Positions 8,630-16,078 of a stretch of DNA of 64,000 bases are shown one piece after another. The notes under the pieces are model-generated. The model saw only the letters and a list, made by a program, of their open reading frames with translations. It was not told where the DNA came from and made no database searches. The translations under genes were made by a program, and so were the position numbers. The DNA lies in contig NZ_FOFF01000010.1 in the NCBI RefSeq assembly GCF_900110755.1, forward strand, positions 124,001-188,000, read 5' to 3'. The first letter of the stretch is position 1. Each line of letters opens with the position of its first letter. Origin of the DNA: Streptomyces sp. yr375 (GTDB lineage: Bacteria; Actinomycetota; Actinomycetes; Streptomycetales; Streptomycetaceae).

Positions 8630-10021
8630 TCACGCCGCCGTCTGCAACTCCAGGCGCGCCCCGAACTCCCTCACCACCGACTCGTCCCGGAACGGTTCCA
8701 GTCGCTGCTGAAGATCCTCCAGGTACTCCGCGCCCCGGTTCGAGCGGAGCGTCTCCAGCAACTCGACCGCTTTCAGGCCCGTGTTGCAGGCCTGCTCGAT
8801 CTCGCGCTGCTGCACCTGGGCGGTGGCCAGCAGGACGTACCCGATCGCCCGCCGGCGCGCACGGCTCTGCGGGTGCCCGGCCAGGGACTGTTCGGCGCAG
8901 CGCGCCGCCGCCTCGGCCTGGCCCAGGTCGCGGTGGCAGTGCGCCAACTCGTCGGCCAGATAGGCCTCGTCGAAGTGCGCGATCCACGCCGGGTCGTCCC
9001 CGGCGGCCGGATCGGCCGTCTCCAGCGCCGCCACCGCCCGCCCGGACGCCGCCTGCGCCCCGCGTACGTCACCCATCAGCGCGTGCCCGCGCGCCTCCGC
9101 CGCGAGGAACATCGCCTCCGCGCGCGGGGTCACTCGTCCGCGCGCCCCTTCCTGCGCCGCGCGCGCCAACTGGGCGATCTCGCGCGGGTTTCCGAGCTGG
9201 GCCGCGAGGTGGCTCATGGAGGCGGCGAGGACGTATCCGCCGTACCCTCGGTCGCCGGCCGCCTGGGCGAGCCGCAACGCCTGGATGTAGTAGCGCTGGG
9301 CGAGGCCCGGTTGGCCGGTGTCGACGGCCATGTACCCGGCGAGTTCCGTCAACCGGGCGACCGCGGCGAACAGTTCGCGGCCCACCGCCTCCCGGTAGGA
9401 GCCGGCCAGCAGGCCCGAGACCACACTGTTGAGGTAGTGCACGACGACCGGGCGCACATGCCCGCTGCCGTACTGGTGGTCCAGGTCGACCAGCGCCTGC
9501 GTCATCGCCTTGACGGCGGCGACGTCGGACAGGCCCACCCGGGGTCCCACCGCGCGCGCCACCTGGGCGTCGGGTGAGGAGATCAGCCAGTCGCGGCTCG
9601 GCTCGACCAGCGCCGAGGCGGCCACGGACGACCCGGAGAGGAAGTCCCGCCGGCCCACGTCGCTGCGCCACAGCTCGCAGACCTGCTCGATGGCCCCCAG
9701 CACCGTCGGCGAGAACTGGAGACCCACGCCCGAGGCGAGGTTCTTGCCGTTGGCCATGCCGATCTCGTCGATCGTGACCGTACGGCCGAGCTTGCGGCCC
9801 AGTGCCTCGGCGATGATCGCCGGGGCGCGTCCGCGCGGCTGCTGTCCGCGTAGCCAGCGGGCCACGGACGTCTTGTCGTAGCGCAGGTCGAGACCGTGCT
9901 CCGCGCCGCACATGTTGACGCGGCGGGCGAGCCCGGCGTTCGAGCACCCCGCCTCCTGGATGAGCGCCTGCAGCCGTTCGTTGGGCTGCCGCGCGACTAG
10001 CGGCCTTGCGGCCATTGGCAC
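8630..10021 (-). CDS. XRE-type helix-turn-helix / TPR transcriptional regulator (NsdA-like)
   Basis: The 463-residue protein starts at GTG 10021 (an ATG two codons later, at 10015, is an alternative). Residues about 12-80 form an atypical XRE helix-turn-helix (ERLQALIQEAGCSNAGLARR, RYDKTSVARWLRGQQPRGRA). The rest, from about 110 to the end, is Ala/Leu-rich tandem helices typical of TPR repeats (ELAGYMAVDTGQPGLAQRYY, DELAHCHRDLGQAEAAARCA). This architecture is shared with NsdA and other Streptomyces regulators of development and antibiotic production, where the TPR part senses a ligand or partner. Its upstream region has 9-bp direct repeats just before the start, suggesting autoregulation. It is divergent from the primase-like gene. 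Confidence 0.88.
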   Translation of the reverse strand: MPMAARPLVARQPNERLQALIQEAGCSNAGLARRVNMCGAEHGLDLRYDKTSVARWLRGQQPRGRAPAIIAEALGRKLGRTVTIDEIGMANGKNLASGVGLQFSPTVLGAIEQVCELWRSDVGRRDFLSGSSVAASALVEPSRDWLISSPDAQVARAVGPRVGLSDVAAVKAMTQALVDLDHQYGSGHVRPVVVHYLNSVVSGLLAGSYREAVGRELFAAVARLTELAGYMAVDTGQPGLAQRYYIQALRLAQAAGDRGYGGYVLAASMSHLAAQLGNPREIAQLARAAQEGARGRVTPRAEAMFLAAEARGHALMGDVRGAQAASGRAVAALETADPAAGDDPAWIAHFDEAYLADELAHCHRDLGQAEAAARCAEQSLAGHPQSRARRRAIGYVLLATAQVQQREIEQACNTGLKAVELLETLRSNRGAEYLEDLQQRLEPFRDESVVREFGARLELQTAA

Positions 10022-10042
10022 TACCCCCTGTGGAGTTCCGTA

Positions 10043-10093
10043 CCGAAGAGTCCGAAGAGTCTGAAGAGTCCGAAGGAATCCGTACCGAAGAGT
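10043..10093. repeat. 9-bp direct repeats CCGAAGAGT upstream of the regulator
   Basis: CCGAAGAGT occurs at 10043-10051 and 10052-10060, CTGAAGAGT at 10061-10069, a decayed CCGAAGGAA at 10070-10078, and CCGAAGAGT again at 10085-10093. They sit 22-72 bases upstream of the regulator's start codon, in its 5' leader or promoter. Confidence 0.8.
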
Positions 10094-10165
10094 TGCGAAA
10101 AGTTCCGGCCGAGCAGATCAATGCCCACCGACATGACGAAAATGCGAGCCATGTGAGATTTGCTA

Positions 10166-10185
10166 AGGATTGCCGAGGATTGCCG
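10166..10185. repeat. Tandem 10-bp repeat AGGATTGCCG
   Basis: AGGATTGCCG is present twice head to tail at 10166-10175 and 10176-10185, followed by a further GGTTGCCG at 10197-10204. The spacing of one helical turn fits cooperative protein binding. Confidence 0.75.
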
Positions 10186-10440
10186 ATTATTTCCGGGTTG
10201 CCGACGGGAGCCCGCCCCGCTCCCGCCCGTCCCCCGTCCGGCTCCGGGCCCTCGCCCGCCCTGCTCCTGGTGCCTCTGCGGCTCCCTCCCCCATCCCCTT
10301 CCGTGACTACCCGCTACCGCGCCCGTTCCTCCCGCGCGCCCCCGCACATGCACCCATGCGCCCCGGACGCCGAATCGATGCTCCTCGCCCGCGCAGATGG
10401 GCATGCGTAACCCCTGGTGGCAGCTAGAGTTGTGTTCATC

Positions 10441-11094
10441 GTGGAAGAGACCATCGCGGGCGCCGACGCCACTCAAATCCCGAAGCAGCGCGGGGAATCG
10501 CTGCTCGAGACCGCTGTTCGCTATGCCGAGGAACGCCATTGGGACGTGTTCCCCGGCACCTGGCTCGACACCGTCGACGGAATGCAGCGTTGCTCATGTG
10601 GCGACGTGACATGCGACGCGCCTGGTGCGCACCCTGCGCGCCCCGACTGGGCGACGCAGGCCACCGGCAGTGCGACGGTCGCGCGCCGGATGTGGCAGAA
10701 GCAGCCGACCGCCTCCATCCTGCTGCCGACGGGCCGTACGTTCGACGCGATCTCCGTGCCGGAGACGGCCGGGTTCCTGGCGTTGGCGCGGATGGAGCGC
10801 ATGCAATTGACGCTCGGTCCCGTCACGTTGACGCCGGACCGGCGCATGCAGTTCTTCGTGCTGACGGGGGCTTCGGCGAAGGTGCCGGACCTGGTGCGCA
10901 GGCTCGGGTGGTCGCTGGGGGCACTCGATCTGGTGACGCTGGGCGAGGGTTCGTACGTGGCCGCGCCGCCTACGCGGTTCGGGTCGCGGGGGGCCGTGCA
11001 GTGGGCCTGCCGGCCGACTGCCGCCAATCGGTGGTTGCCGGATGCCGAGGAGTTGATCTCGCCGCTTGCTTATGCGTGCGGTCGGGATCGTTAA
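10441..11094 (+). CDS. Small bifunctional primase/polymerase-like protein, probably inactive
   Basis: About 217 residues from GTG 10441; GTG at 10432 or 10417 are possible alternatives. A -10-like TAGAGT lies at 10425-10430, so little or no leader is expected and the start is uncertain. The N-terminus resembles the prim-pol domain found in actinobacterial plasmid and chromosomal proteins: a Cys/His cluster (CSCGDVTCDAPGAHPARPDW) and then TASILLPTGRTFDAISVP. In active relatives the last stretch carries an Asp-x-Asp metal motif; here it reads DAISVP, so the second acid is missing. There is no helicase domain. It is probably a domesticated regulatory or accessory protein rather than a working primase. 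Its neighbour is the divergent XRE/TPR regulator. Confidence 0.75.
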   Translation: MEETIAGADATQIPKQRGESLLETAVRYAEERHWDVFPGTWLDTVDGMQRCSCGDVTCDAPGAHPARPDWATQATGSATVARRMWQKQPTASILLPTGRTFDAISVPETAGFLALARMERMQLTLGPVTLTPDRRMQFFVLTGASAKVPDLVRRLGWSLGALDLVTLGEGSYVAAPPTRFGSRGAVQWACRPTAANRWLPDAEELISPLAYACGRDR

Positions 11095-11140
11095 CGGCGC
11101 CTTCTGTCCTGCGTGATCTGTGTTGAGTGGCGAGTGCGGC

Positions 11141-11190
11141 TACATCGTGGTTGCTCGCGCAGTTCCCCGCGCCCCTTCGGTGCGCTTGTC
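11141..11190. repeat. Streptomyces intergenic repeat (CTCGCGCAGTTCCCCGCGCC type)
   Basis: The stretch contains GCTCGCGCAGTTCCCCGCGC followed by CCCTTCGG. I recognise this from memory as a short element found in many intergenic spaces of Streptomyces chromosomes. It can fold into a weak GC-rich hairpin. A related copy lies at 25318-25367. Confidence 0.5.
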
Positions 11191-11197
11191 GTCGCCG

Positions 11198-11203
11198 TAG
11201 GGT
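11198..11203 (+). promoter_or_regulatory. -10 element TAGGGT, leaderless arrangement
   Basis: TAGGGT ends exactly 6 bases before ATG 11210 of the ABC ATPase, the spacing seen before several starts in this window. The GTAGGG could also act as a weak Shine-Dalgarno sequence. Confidence 0.45.
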
Positions 11204-11209
11204 TTGTGC

Positions 11210-11980
11210 ATGACGTCCTTACGTGTGCGTGGGCTCTGGAAACGGTTTGGGCAGCAGGTCGCGGTCGCTGGGATTGATCTCGATCTGCCCGCCGGGAAGT
11301 TCATCGGGCTGGTCGGGCCCAACGGGGCGGGGAAGACGACCACTCTGTCGATGGTGACCGGGTTGCTGCGGCCCGATCAGGGAACCGTCGAGGTCGCCGG
11401 GCACGACGTGTGGCGGGATCCCGTGGCGGTGAAGGCGCGGATCGGGGTGCTGCCGGAGGGGCTGCGGCTGTTCGAGCGGCTGTCGGGGCGTGAACTGCTC
11501 GGCTACAGCGGGCGGTTGCGGGGGCTGCCCGGTGCCGAGGTCGACAAGCGGGCCACGCAACTGCTCGACGTCCTCGACCTGGCCGGCGCGCAGCACAAGC
11601 TCGTCGTCGACTACTCGACCGGCATGCGCAAGAAGATCGGGCTCGCCGCCGCGCTGCTCCACAACCCCGAAGTGCTGTTCCTCGACGAGCCGTTCGAGGG
11701 CGTCGATCCGGTGTCCGCGCAGATCATCCGAGGGGTGCTGGAGCGGTACACGGCGTCCGGGGCGACGGTCGTCTTCTCCTCCCACGTCATGGAACTCGTC
11801 GAGTCGCTGTGCGACTGGGTGGCGGTGATGGCGGCGGGCCGGATCCGGGCGCACGGCACACTGGCGGAGGTGCGAGGGGCCGCGCCCTCCTTGCAGCAGG
11901 CGTTCCTCGAACTCGTCGGGGCGCAGGGCCGGGACACCGGTTCCGACCTCGACTGGCTCGGCGGCGGGGCCGCCCGATGA
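11210..11980 (+). CDS. ABC transporter ATP-binding protein
   Basis: The 256-residue ATPase has the standard nucleotide-binding order: Walker A GPNGAGKTT near residue 38, signature YSTGMRKKIGLAAALL near 140, Walker B VLFLDEPFEGVD near 160 and an H-loop in VVFSSHVMELVE. It belongs to the CcmA/NatA-like exporter ATPases. Its stop overlaps the ATG of the permease gene (ATGA at 11977-11980), so the two are translationally coupled and form one exporter. The start is ATG 11210; TTG 11204 is possible but less likely. Confidence 0.95.
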   Translation: MTSLRVRGLWKRFGQQVAVAGIDLDLPAGKFIGLVGPNGAGKTTTLSMVTGLLRPDQGTVEVAGHDVWRDPVAVKARIGVLPEGLRLFERLSGRELLGYSGRLRGLPGAEVDKRATQLLDVLDLAGAQHKLVVDYSTGMRKKIGLAAALLHNPEVLFLDEPFEGVDPVSAQIIRGVLERYTASGATVVFSSHVMELVESLCDWVAVMAAGRIRAHGTLAEVRGAAPSLQQAFLELVGAQGRDTGSDLDWLGGGAAR

Positions 11981-13575
11981 GCGGCGTGACCTCCACCCTC
12001 GTCCGGCTGAAGCTGTCGCTGCTGCGCAACGGGCTGAAGCAGTCGGGCGGTCGGCGGGCCGCGTTCGTCGCTTCCGCCGTCGTCGCGCTGGCGCTCGCCG
12101 TGTTGCAGTTGCTCGGGCTGATCGCGTTGCGCGGGCACGAGCACGCCGTGTCGCTGGTGGTGCTCCTGGTGGCGGTGCTGGGGCTGGGGTGGGCGGTGAT
12201 GCCGTTGTTCTTCCCCAGCGGCGACGAGACCCTGGACCCGACCCGGCTGGTGATGCTGCCGTTGCGGCCCCGGCCGCTGGTGCGGGCGCTGCTGGCGGCC
12301 TCGCTGGTGGGCATCGGGCCGCTGTTCACGCTGCTGTTGCTGGTGGGGTCGGTGGTGTCCGTGGCGCACGGGGCGGCGGCCTGGGCGGTGGCCGTCCTCG
12401 CCGTCGTGCTCGGGCTGCTGGTGTGCGTGGCGCTCGCGCGGGCCGTGGCCGCCGCCAACATCCGGCTGCTGAGCAGCCGCAAGGGGCGTGATCTGGCGGT
12501 GCTGAGCGGGCTGGTGATCGCGGTCGGCGTGCAGGTCGTCAACTTCGGGGTGCAGCGGCTCGGGGCGTCCGGTCTCGGGCAGCTCGATCCGGCGACGGCC
12601 GTGCTGCGCTGGCTGCCGCCCGCCTCGGCGGTCGGCGCGGTCGACTCGGTGAGCAAGGGGGCGTACGGGGTCGGCGTCGCGCAACTCGCCGTCAGCGCCG
12701 CCGGTTTGGGGCTGCTGATCGCGGCGTGGGCGCGGAGCCTGACGCGGTTGATGACCTCGCCCGACGGCTCCACCCTCCAGGCCGCCGAACCGGCCGCGCG
12801 GGACCGGCGCAGCCCGGCGGGGCCGACCGGCCTGGCGCGGCTGCTGCCCGGCGGGCGCACCGGCACCGTGATGGACCGCAGCCTGCGCTACATCTGGCGC
12901 GACCCGAAGACGAAGGCCGCCTGGGTGACCTCGCTGGCCATCGGGCTGATCGTGCCCGTCATCAACGCGGTGCAGGGCACCGGCTCGATCTACTTCGCGT
13001 GCTTCGCCGCCGGGATGCTCGGCGTCCAGATGTACAACCAGTTCGGGCAGGACACGTCGGCGTTCTGGATGGTCGCGCTGACCATCTCCTCGCCCCGGGA
13101 CGCGTACGTGGAGCTGCGGGCGCGGGCGCTGGCCCTGCTGCTGATCACCCTGCCGTACGCGACGCTGGTCACCGTGGTGACGACGGCGCTGCTCGACGAC
13201 TGGCCGAAGCTGCCCGAGGCGCTGGGGCTGTCCCTCGCGCTGCTCGGCGCGATGCTGGCGACGGGCGCGTGGACCTCGGCCCGCTTCCCCTACTCGATCC
13301 CGTCCGAGGGCCACAAGAACGTCGCCCCCGGGCAGGCCGGTCTCGCCTGGATCGCGATCTTCGGCGGGATGGTCGCGGCGGCCCTGCTGTGCGCCCCCGT
13401 CATCGCGCTGACGATCTGGCTGAACGTCAGCGCCGGCGGCGACTCCTGGACCTGGCTGCTCCTACCGGTGGGCGCGGTGTACGGCACGGCCATCACCGTA
13501 CTGGGCCTACGCCTCGCGGCACCCAGCACGGCCCAGCGCCTGCCGGAGATCCTTACGGCGGTGAGCAAGGGGTGA
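11977..13575 (+). CDS. ABC transporter permease
   Basis: The 532-residue integral membrane protein has about 12 hydrophobic segments (VVALALAVLQLLGLIAL, VVLLVAVLGLGWAVMPLFF, LLLVGSVVSVAHGAAAWAVAVL, and others) and a long hydrophilic middle loop around residues 255-300. It is the membrane partner of the ATPase at 11210-11980, with a 4-base overlap. The pair resembles actinobacterial exporters of unknown cargo that span the membrane as a large single permease. No substrate clue is present. It is followed by a convergent hydrolase gene 51 bases away. Confidence 0.9.
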   Translation: MSGVTSTLVRLKLSLLRNGLKQSGGRRAAFVASAVVALALAVLQLLGLIALRGHEHAVSLVVLLVAVLGLGWAVMPLFFPSGDETLDPTRLVMLPLRPRPLVRALLAASLVGIGPLFTLLLLVGSVVSVAHGAAAWAVAVLAVVLGLLVCVALARAVAAANIRLLSSRKGRDLAVLSGLVIAVGVQVVNFGVQRLGASGLGQLDPATAVLRWLPPASAVGAVDSVSKGAYGVGVAQLAVSAAGLGLLIAAWARSLTRLMTSPDGSTLQAAEPAARDRRSPAGPTGLARLLPGGRTGTVMDRSLRYIWRDPKTKAAWVTSLAIGLIVPVINAVQGTGSIYFACFAAGMLGVQMYNQFGQDTSAFWMVALTISSPRDAYVELRARALALLLITLPYATLVTVVTTALLDDWPKLPEALGLSLALLGAMLATGAWTSARFPYSIPSEGHKNVAPGQAGLAWIAIFGGMVAAALLCAPVIALTIWLNVSAGGDSWTWLLLPVGAVYGTAITVLGLRLAAPSTAQRLPEILTAVSKG

Positions 13576-13626
13576 GGTGAGGGTGGACGGCGGAGGGGAC
13601 TGCGGTTCTCCGGGGGGTCCGGGACG

Positions 13627-14640
13627 TCAGTGAGTCCCGGGGCCTTCGGGAGTTCCGGGGGTTTCTGGGGTCAGGGCGGTGTCGAGGAAGGGTTCGATGG
13701 CTGTGCGCCAGCCTGTCGGCTGGTCGTAGTGGACGAGGTGGCCGGCGTCGGCGACCTCCGCGTACTCGCCGCGTGGCAGGACGCGGACCATCTCCTGGGC
13801 CTCGGCCCGGCCCAGTTCGCCGTCGAGGCCTCGGACGACCAGGGCCGGGCACTGGACCTGGGTCAGTTCCTCCCAGTGCGCGTCGTAGACCCATGTCTCG
13901 CGGGACTTCAGCATCTGTTCGGGCTCGAAGACGGGCCGCCAGCCGTCGGGCGACTCGTGCATGACCTCGGCGTAGAACTCGCCTCGGGAGGGGTTCGGGC
14001 GCTCCACCCAGGGGTCGTCCTCGCCGAACCACTTGCGGACGTCGGCGAGGGTGGCGAAGGGGACGGGCCAGGACTTGAACCAGTCGCCCCACTCGCGCTG
14101 CGAGGCCGCGCCGAGCGCGGAGGCCCGCATGTCGCAGACGATCAGGCCGCGCACCAGGTCGGGACGCTTGGCGGCGAGCTGCCACGCCGTCAGCGCGCCC
14201 ATGGCGTGGCCGATGAGGACGGCGGGGGCGAGGCCGAGCTGCTCCAGGGCGGCTTCCGCGTCCTCGACGTAGGCCTCGCGGGTGAAGGCGGCTTCGGGGG
14301 GCTTCTCGCTCTGGCCGTGGCCGCGCTGGTCGAGGGCGACCGCACGGTGCCGCTCGGAGAGCCAGCGGGCGGTGGACGCCCAGTGCGAGGCCCGGCCCAT
14401 CAGACCGTGCAGTAACAGGACACCCGAGGACGACGACGGGGACGCCGACCCGTTCTCCCCGTCCCCGGCCCTGGCCCCGACTCCGGCTCCGCCCCCTTCG
14501 GCTTCCGCTTCGGCTTCTGCTTCCGCTGCTCGTGCGGACTGTGCCGGGATCACCTTGGGCGGGTCCCCGAACTCCCAGGCCGCCAGACGTACGCCGCCCG
14601 CCCCGGTCACGTCGATGCGTCGCGCCACAGTTCCTGGCAC
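13627..14640 (-). CDS. Alpha/beta hydrolase-fold protein with Ala at the nucleophile position
   Basis: The 337-residue protein (GTG start 14640) has the alpha/beta hydrolase layout: oxyanion segment LLLHGLMGRASHW at about 75-87, DQRGHGQSEKP at about 104-114, a nucleophile elbow and a C-terminal DAGHLVHYDQP containing the expected His. The elbow reads GHAMG (144-148) in place of GHSMG, so the catalytic Ser is Ala146 (codon GCC at 14203-14205). The acid (RGLDGELG) and His are kept. Residues about 36-72 are an inserted low-complexity AEAEAEAEGGG stretch. It may be a binding protein or a pseudoenzyme, or may use another residue. The gene ends near the convergent ABC permease. Confidence 0.88.
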   Translation of the reverse strand: MPGTVARRIDVTGAGGVRLAAWEFGDPPKVIPAQSARAAEAEAEAEAEGGGAGVGARAGDGENGSASPSSSSGVLLLHGLMGRASHWASTARWLSERHRAVALDQRGHGQSEKPPEAAFTREAYVEDAEAALEQLGLAPAVLIGHAMGALTAWQLAAKRPDLVRGLIVCDMRASALGAASQREWGDWFKSWPVPFATLADVRKWFGEDDPWVERPNPSRGEFYAEVMHESPDGWRPVFEPEQMLKSRETWVYDAHWEELTQVQCPALVVRGLDGELGRAEAQEMVRVLPRGEYAEVADAGHLVHYDQPTGWRTAIEPFLDTALTPETPGTPEGPGTH

Positions 14641-14774
14641 CCCCCTGGCCCTCGTACCGTTGTGCTGCCGTCAGACTTCGAAAGACTTCGGATCACACGC
14701 AGGCTATCGAATACCCATTCGAGATATGTACTCTCCGCGAGCAACACCCCTCGTTCGAGTGACCTGGTTCAAGG

Positions 14775-14925
14775 AATGATCGCCGCTGCCGAGGGGAGAC
14801 CTTCTGCGGGAGGCGGACCGTTCGGGGAAACCGGTCCGAGGGGGACGACCTTGAGAGCTCGGGGCTCCGGGTCGAAACAGGGGAGGACAGGCCCCGGTGC
14901 CGCACGGCACCGGGGCCTTCCGCTG
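14775..14925 (+). ncRNA. Candidate small RNA ending in a strong hairpin
   Basis: Upstream of the hairpin at 14890-14917 is a purine-rich stretch with local pairing (GGACCG with CGGTCC around 14815-14842; GAGCTCGGGGCTC around 14852-14864). It has no coding signature. The combination of a gene-sized non-coding stretch, internal stems and a terminator-like hairpin suggests a small RNA of about 100-150 nt, read rightwards. Its 5' end is a guess, and no known RNA family is recognised. Confidence 0.3.
14890..14921. terminator. Perfect 13-bp GC-rich hairpin
   Basis: GGCCCCGGTGCCG (14890-14902) pairs perfectly with CGGCACCGGGGCC (14905-14917) and is followed by TTCC. Without a U-run it fits the Streptomyces type of factor-independent terminator. 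On the minus strand it would also sit after dmdR1. Confidence 0.7.
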
Positions 14926-15074
14926 CGCTGCGGCACACCATCCCGCCCCCTCAGGTCATATGCCTCACGCGACAGCCTGGCACGTGAAGCGGCGGAGCGC
15001 TGCGATTCGACGCAGGCAATCTCCGATTCGACGACTTCGACGGGACGCCACAACTACCCCCTGCGCCCCGGGAG

Positions 15075-15806
15075 TTGAACAATGCTCAGGGTTTGCTCTG
15101 CGTTTGCTCAGCGCTTGGCGACGAACACGTGGGACGCGACGTCCGACGCCAGCTCGGCGGCCTCGCCGCCGCTGCCGACCAGCACCCCGCCCGCCGACTC
15201 CGTCACGCTCACCACCGAACCGGGCTGCACGCCCGCGCGGCGCAGCGTGTACATCAACTGCGCGTCCGTCTGGATCGGCTCGCCGATGCGGCGTACGACG
15301 ACCGTCTTGCCCTCGGCGCCGGGGTCGAGGTCGGCGAGCGAGACCATGCCCTCGTCCAGGAAGGGGTCGGCGCCGTCCTTCTCGCCCAGCTCCTCCAGGC
15401 CCGGGATCGGGTTGCCGTACGGCGACTCGGTGGGGTGGCGCAGCAGCTCCAGCACGCGGCGCTCGACGGCCTCGCTCATCACGTGCTCCCAGCGGCACGC
15501 CTCCGCGTGGACCTGCTCCCACTCCAGGCCGATCACGTCGACGAGGAGGCACTCGGCGAGGCGGTGCTTGCGCATCACGCGCGTGGCCAGCCGGCGGCCC
15601 TCGTCGGTGAGCTCCAGGTGCCGGTCGCTGGCCACGGAGACCAGGCCGTCGCGCTCCATGCGCGCCACCGTCTGGCTGACCGTCGGACCGCTCTGGTCGA
15701 GCCGCTCGGCGATCCGGGCGCGCATGGGGACCACACCTTCCTCTTCCAGCTCGAGGATGGTGCGGAGATACATCTCCGTGGTGTCGATCAGTCCGGACAT
15801 TTGTAG
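15075..15806 (+). other. Antisense reading frame spanning dmdR1 (adm-like)
   Basis: A 243-codon frame beginning at TTG 15075 reads straight through the whole complement of dmdR1. In S. coelicolor an antiparallel gene named adm has been reported over dmdR1 (Tunca and colleagues, cited from memory), affecting siderophore and antibiotic production. High GC makes such antisense frames common, so openness alone is weak evidence. I could not judge which of the two antisense frames (15075-15806 or 15082-16008) would correspond to adm. Confidence 0.3.
15108..15800 (-). CDS. dmdR1: DtxR-family iron-dependent repressor (DmdR1/IdeR type)
   Basis: The 230-residue regulator uses Fe(II) as corepressor to switch off siderophore and iron-uptake genes. 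Residues 1-70 form the winged helix (MSGLIDTTEMYLRTILELEE, then RIAERLDQSGPTVSQTVARM). The dimerisation and metal-binding domain follows with the family residues in RKHRLAECLLVDVIGLEW, EACRWEHVMSEAVE and RHPTESPYGNPIPG. A C-terminal SH3-like domain (GEPIQTDAQLMYTLRRAGVQ) completes the DtxR/IdeR architecture at normal length. The start is ATG 15800 behind AAGGGG. S. coelicolor dmdR1 is, from memory, SCO4394. I found no copy of the iron box TTAGGTTAGGCTCACCTAA in the window, so its targets lie elsewhere. Confidence 0.95.
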   Translation of the reverse strand: MSGLIDTTEMYLRTILELEEEGVVPMRARIAERLDQSGPTVSQTVARMERDGLVSVASDRHLELTDEGRRLATRVMRKHRLAECLLVDVIGLEWEQVHAEACRWEHVMSEAVERRVLELLRHPTESPYGNPIPGLEELGEKDGADPFLDEGMVSLADLDPGAEGKTVVVRRIGEPIQTDAQLMYTLRRAGVQPGSVVSVTESAGGVLVGSGGEAAELASDVASHVFVAKR

Positions 15807-15976
15807 CCCCTTGATTAGCTCTGCCGAAGGCTGGACGGCTCTCCGGCGCGTGCGCTGGCCCTGGAGTCAATTCTGCCGGATACCACTGACAAGCGTGCCG
15901 CGCCGGTGGAACCATGCGGTTACAGCGGTTGCATCGAGGGGGGCGAGTCCCCTCGGCTTGCCCTCTGCTTGCCGTA

Positions 15977-16006
15977 TTGACAGCGTGCTGGTCCGGACCG
16001 CACGGT
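15977..16006 (+). promoter_or_regulatory. Candidate promoter for the SIS gene
   Basis: TTGACA (15977-15982) is followed after 18 bases by CACGGT (16001-16006), an acceptable sigma-HrdB arrangement about 70 bases before ATG 16079. Confidence 0.5.
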
Positions 16007-16020
16007 GATCCGCGACACCT

Positions 16021-16058
16021 GATCACGGACACCGATTACGCGATCACGGACACCCGAT
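16021..16058. repeat. Direct repeat GATCACGGACACC in the SIS 5' region
   Basis: GATCACGGACACCGAT (16021-16036) recurs as GATCACGGACACCCGAT (16042-16058), 21 bases apart, two helical turns. The copies lie just downstream of the candidate promoter. Confidence 0.7.
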
Positions 16059-16078
16059 ACGGCAAAGGGGCCCCTCGG

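Larger units (their letters stand above)
10022..10440. other. 419-base divergent intergenic region
   Basis: This region separates the XRE/TPR regulator from the primase-like gene. It holds two direct-repeat clusters described separately. I see no credible gene in it. The central part (10200-10340) is C-rich. Confidence 0.6.
14641..15107. other. 467-base intergenic region without a protein gene
   Basis: The region lies between the hydrolase (transcribed leftwards) and the end of dmdR1. I see no credible ORF with coding bias. It contains a possible small RNA and a strong hairpin described separately. The stretch 14690-14760 is unusually AT-rich for this chromosome. Confidence 0.6.

Noticed and set aside
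11611..13314. 567-codon minus-strand frame
   Set aside because: It is antisense to the ABC permease and has the Q/R/H-rich composition of a shadow frame.
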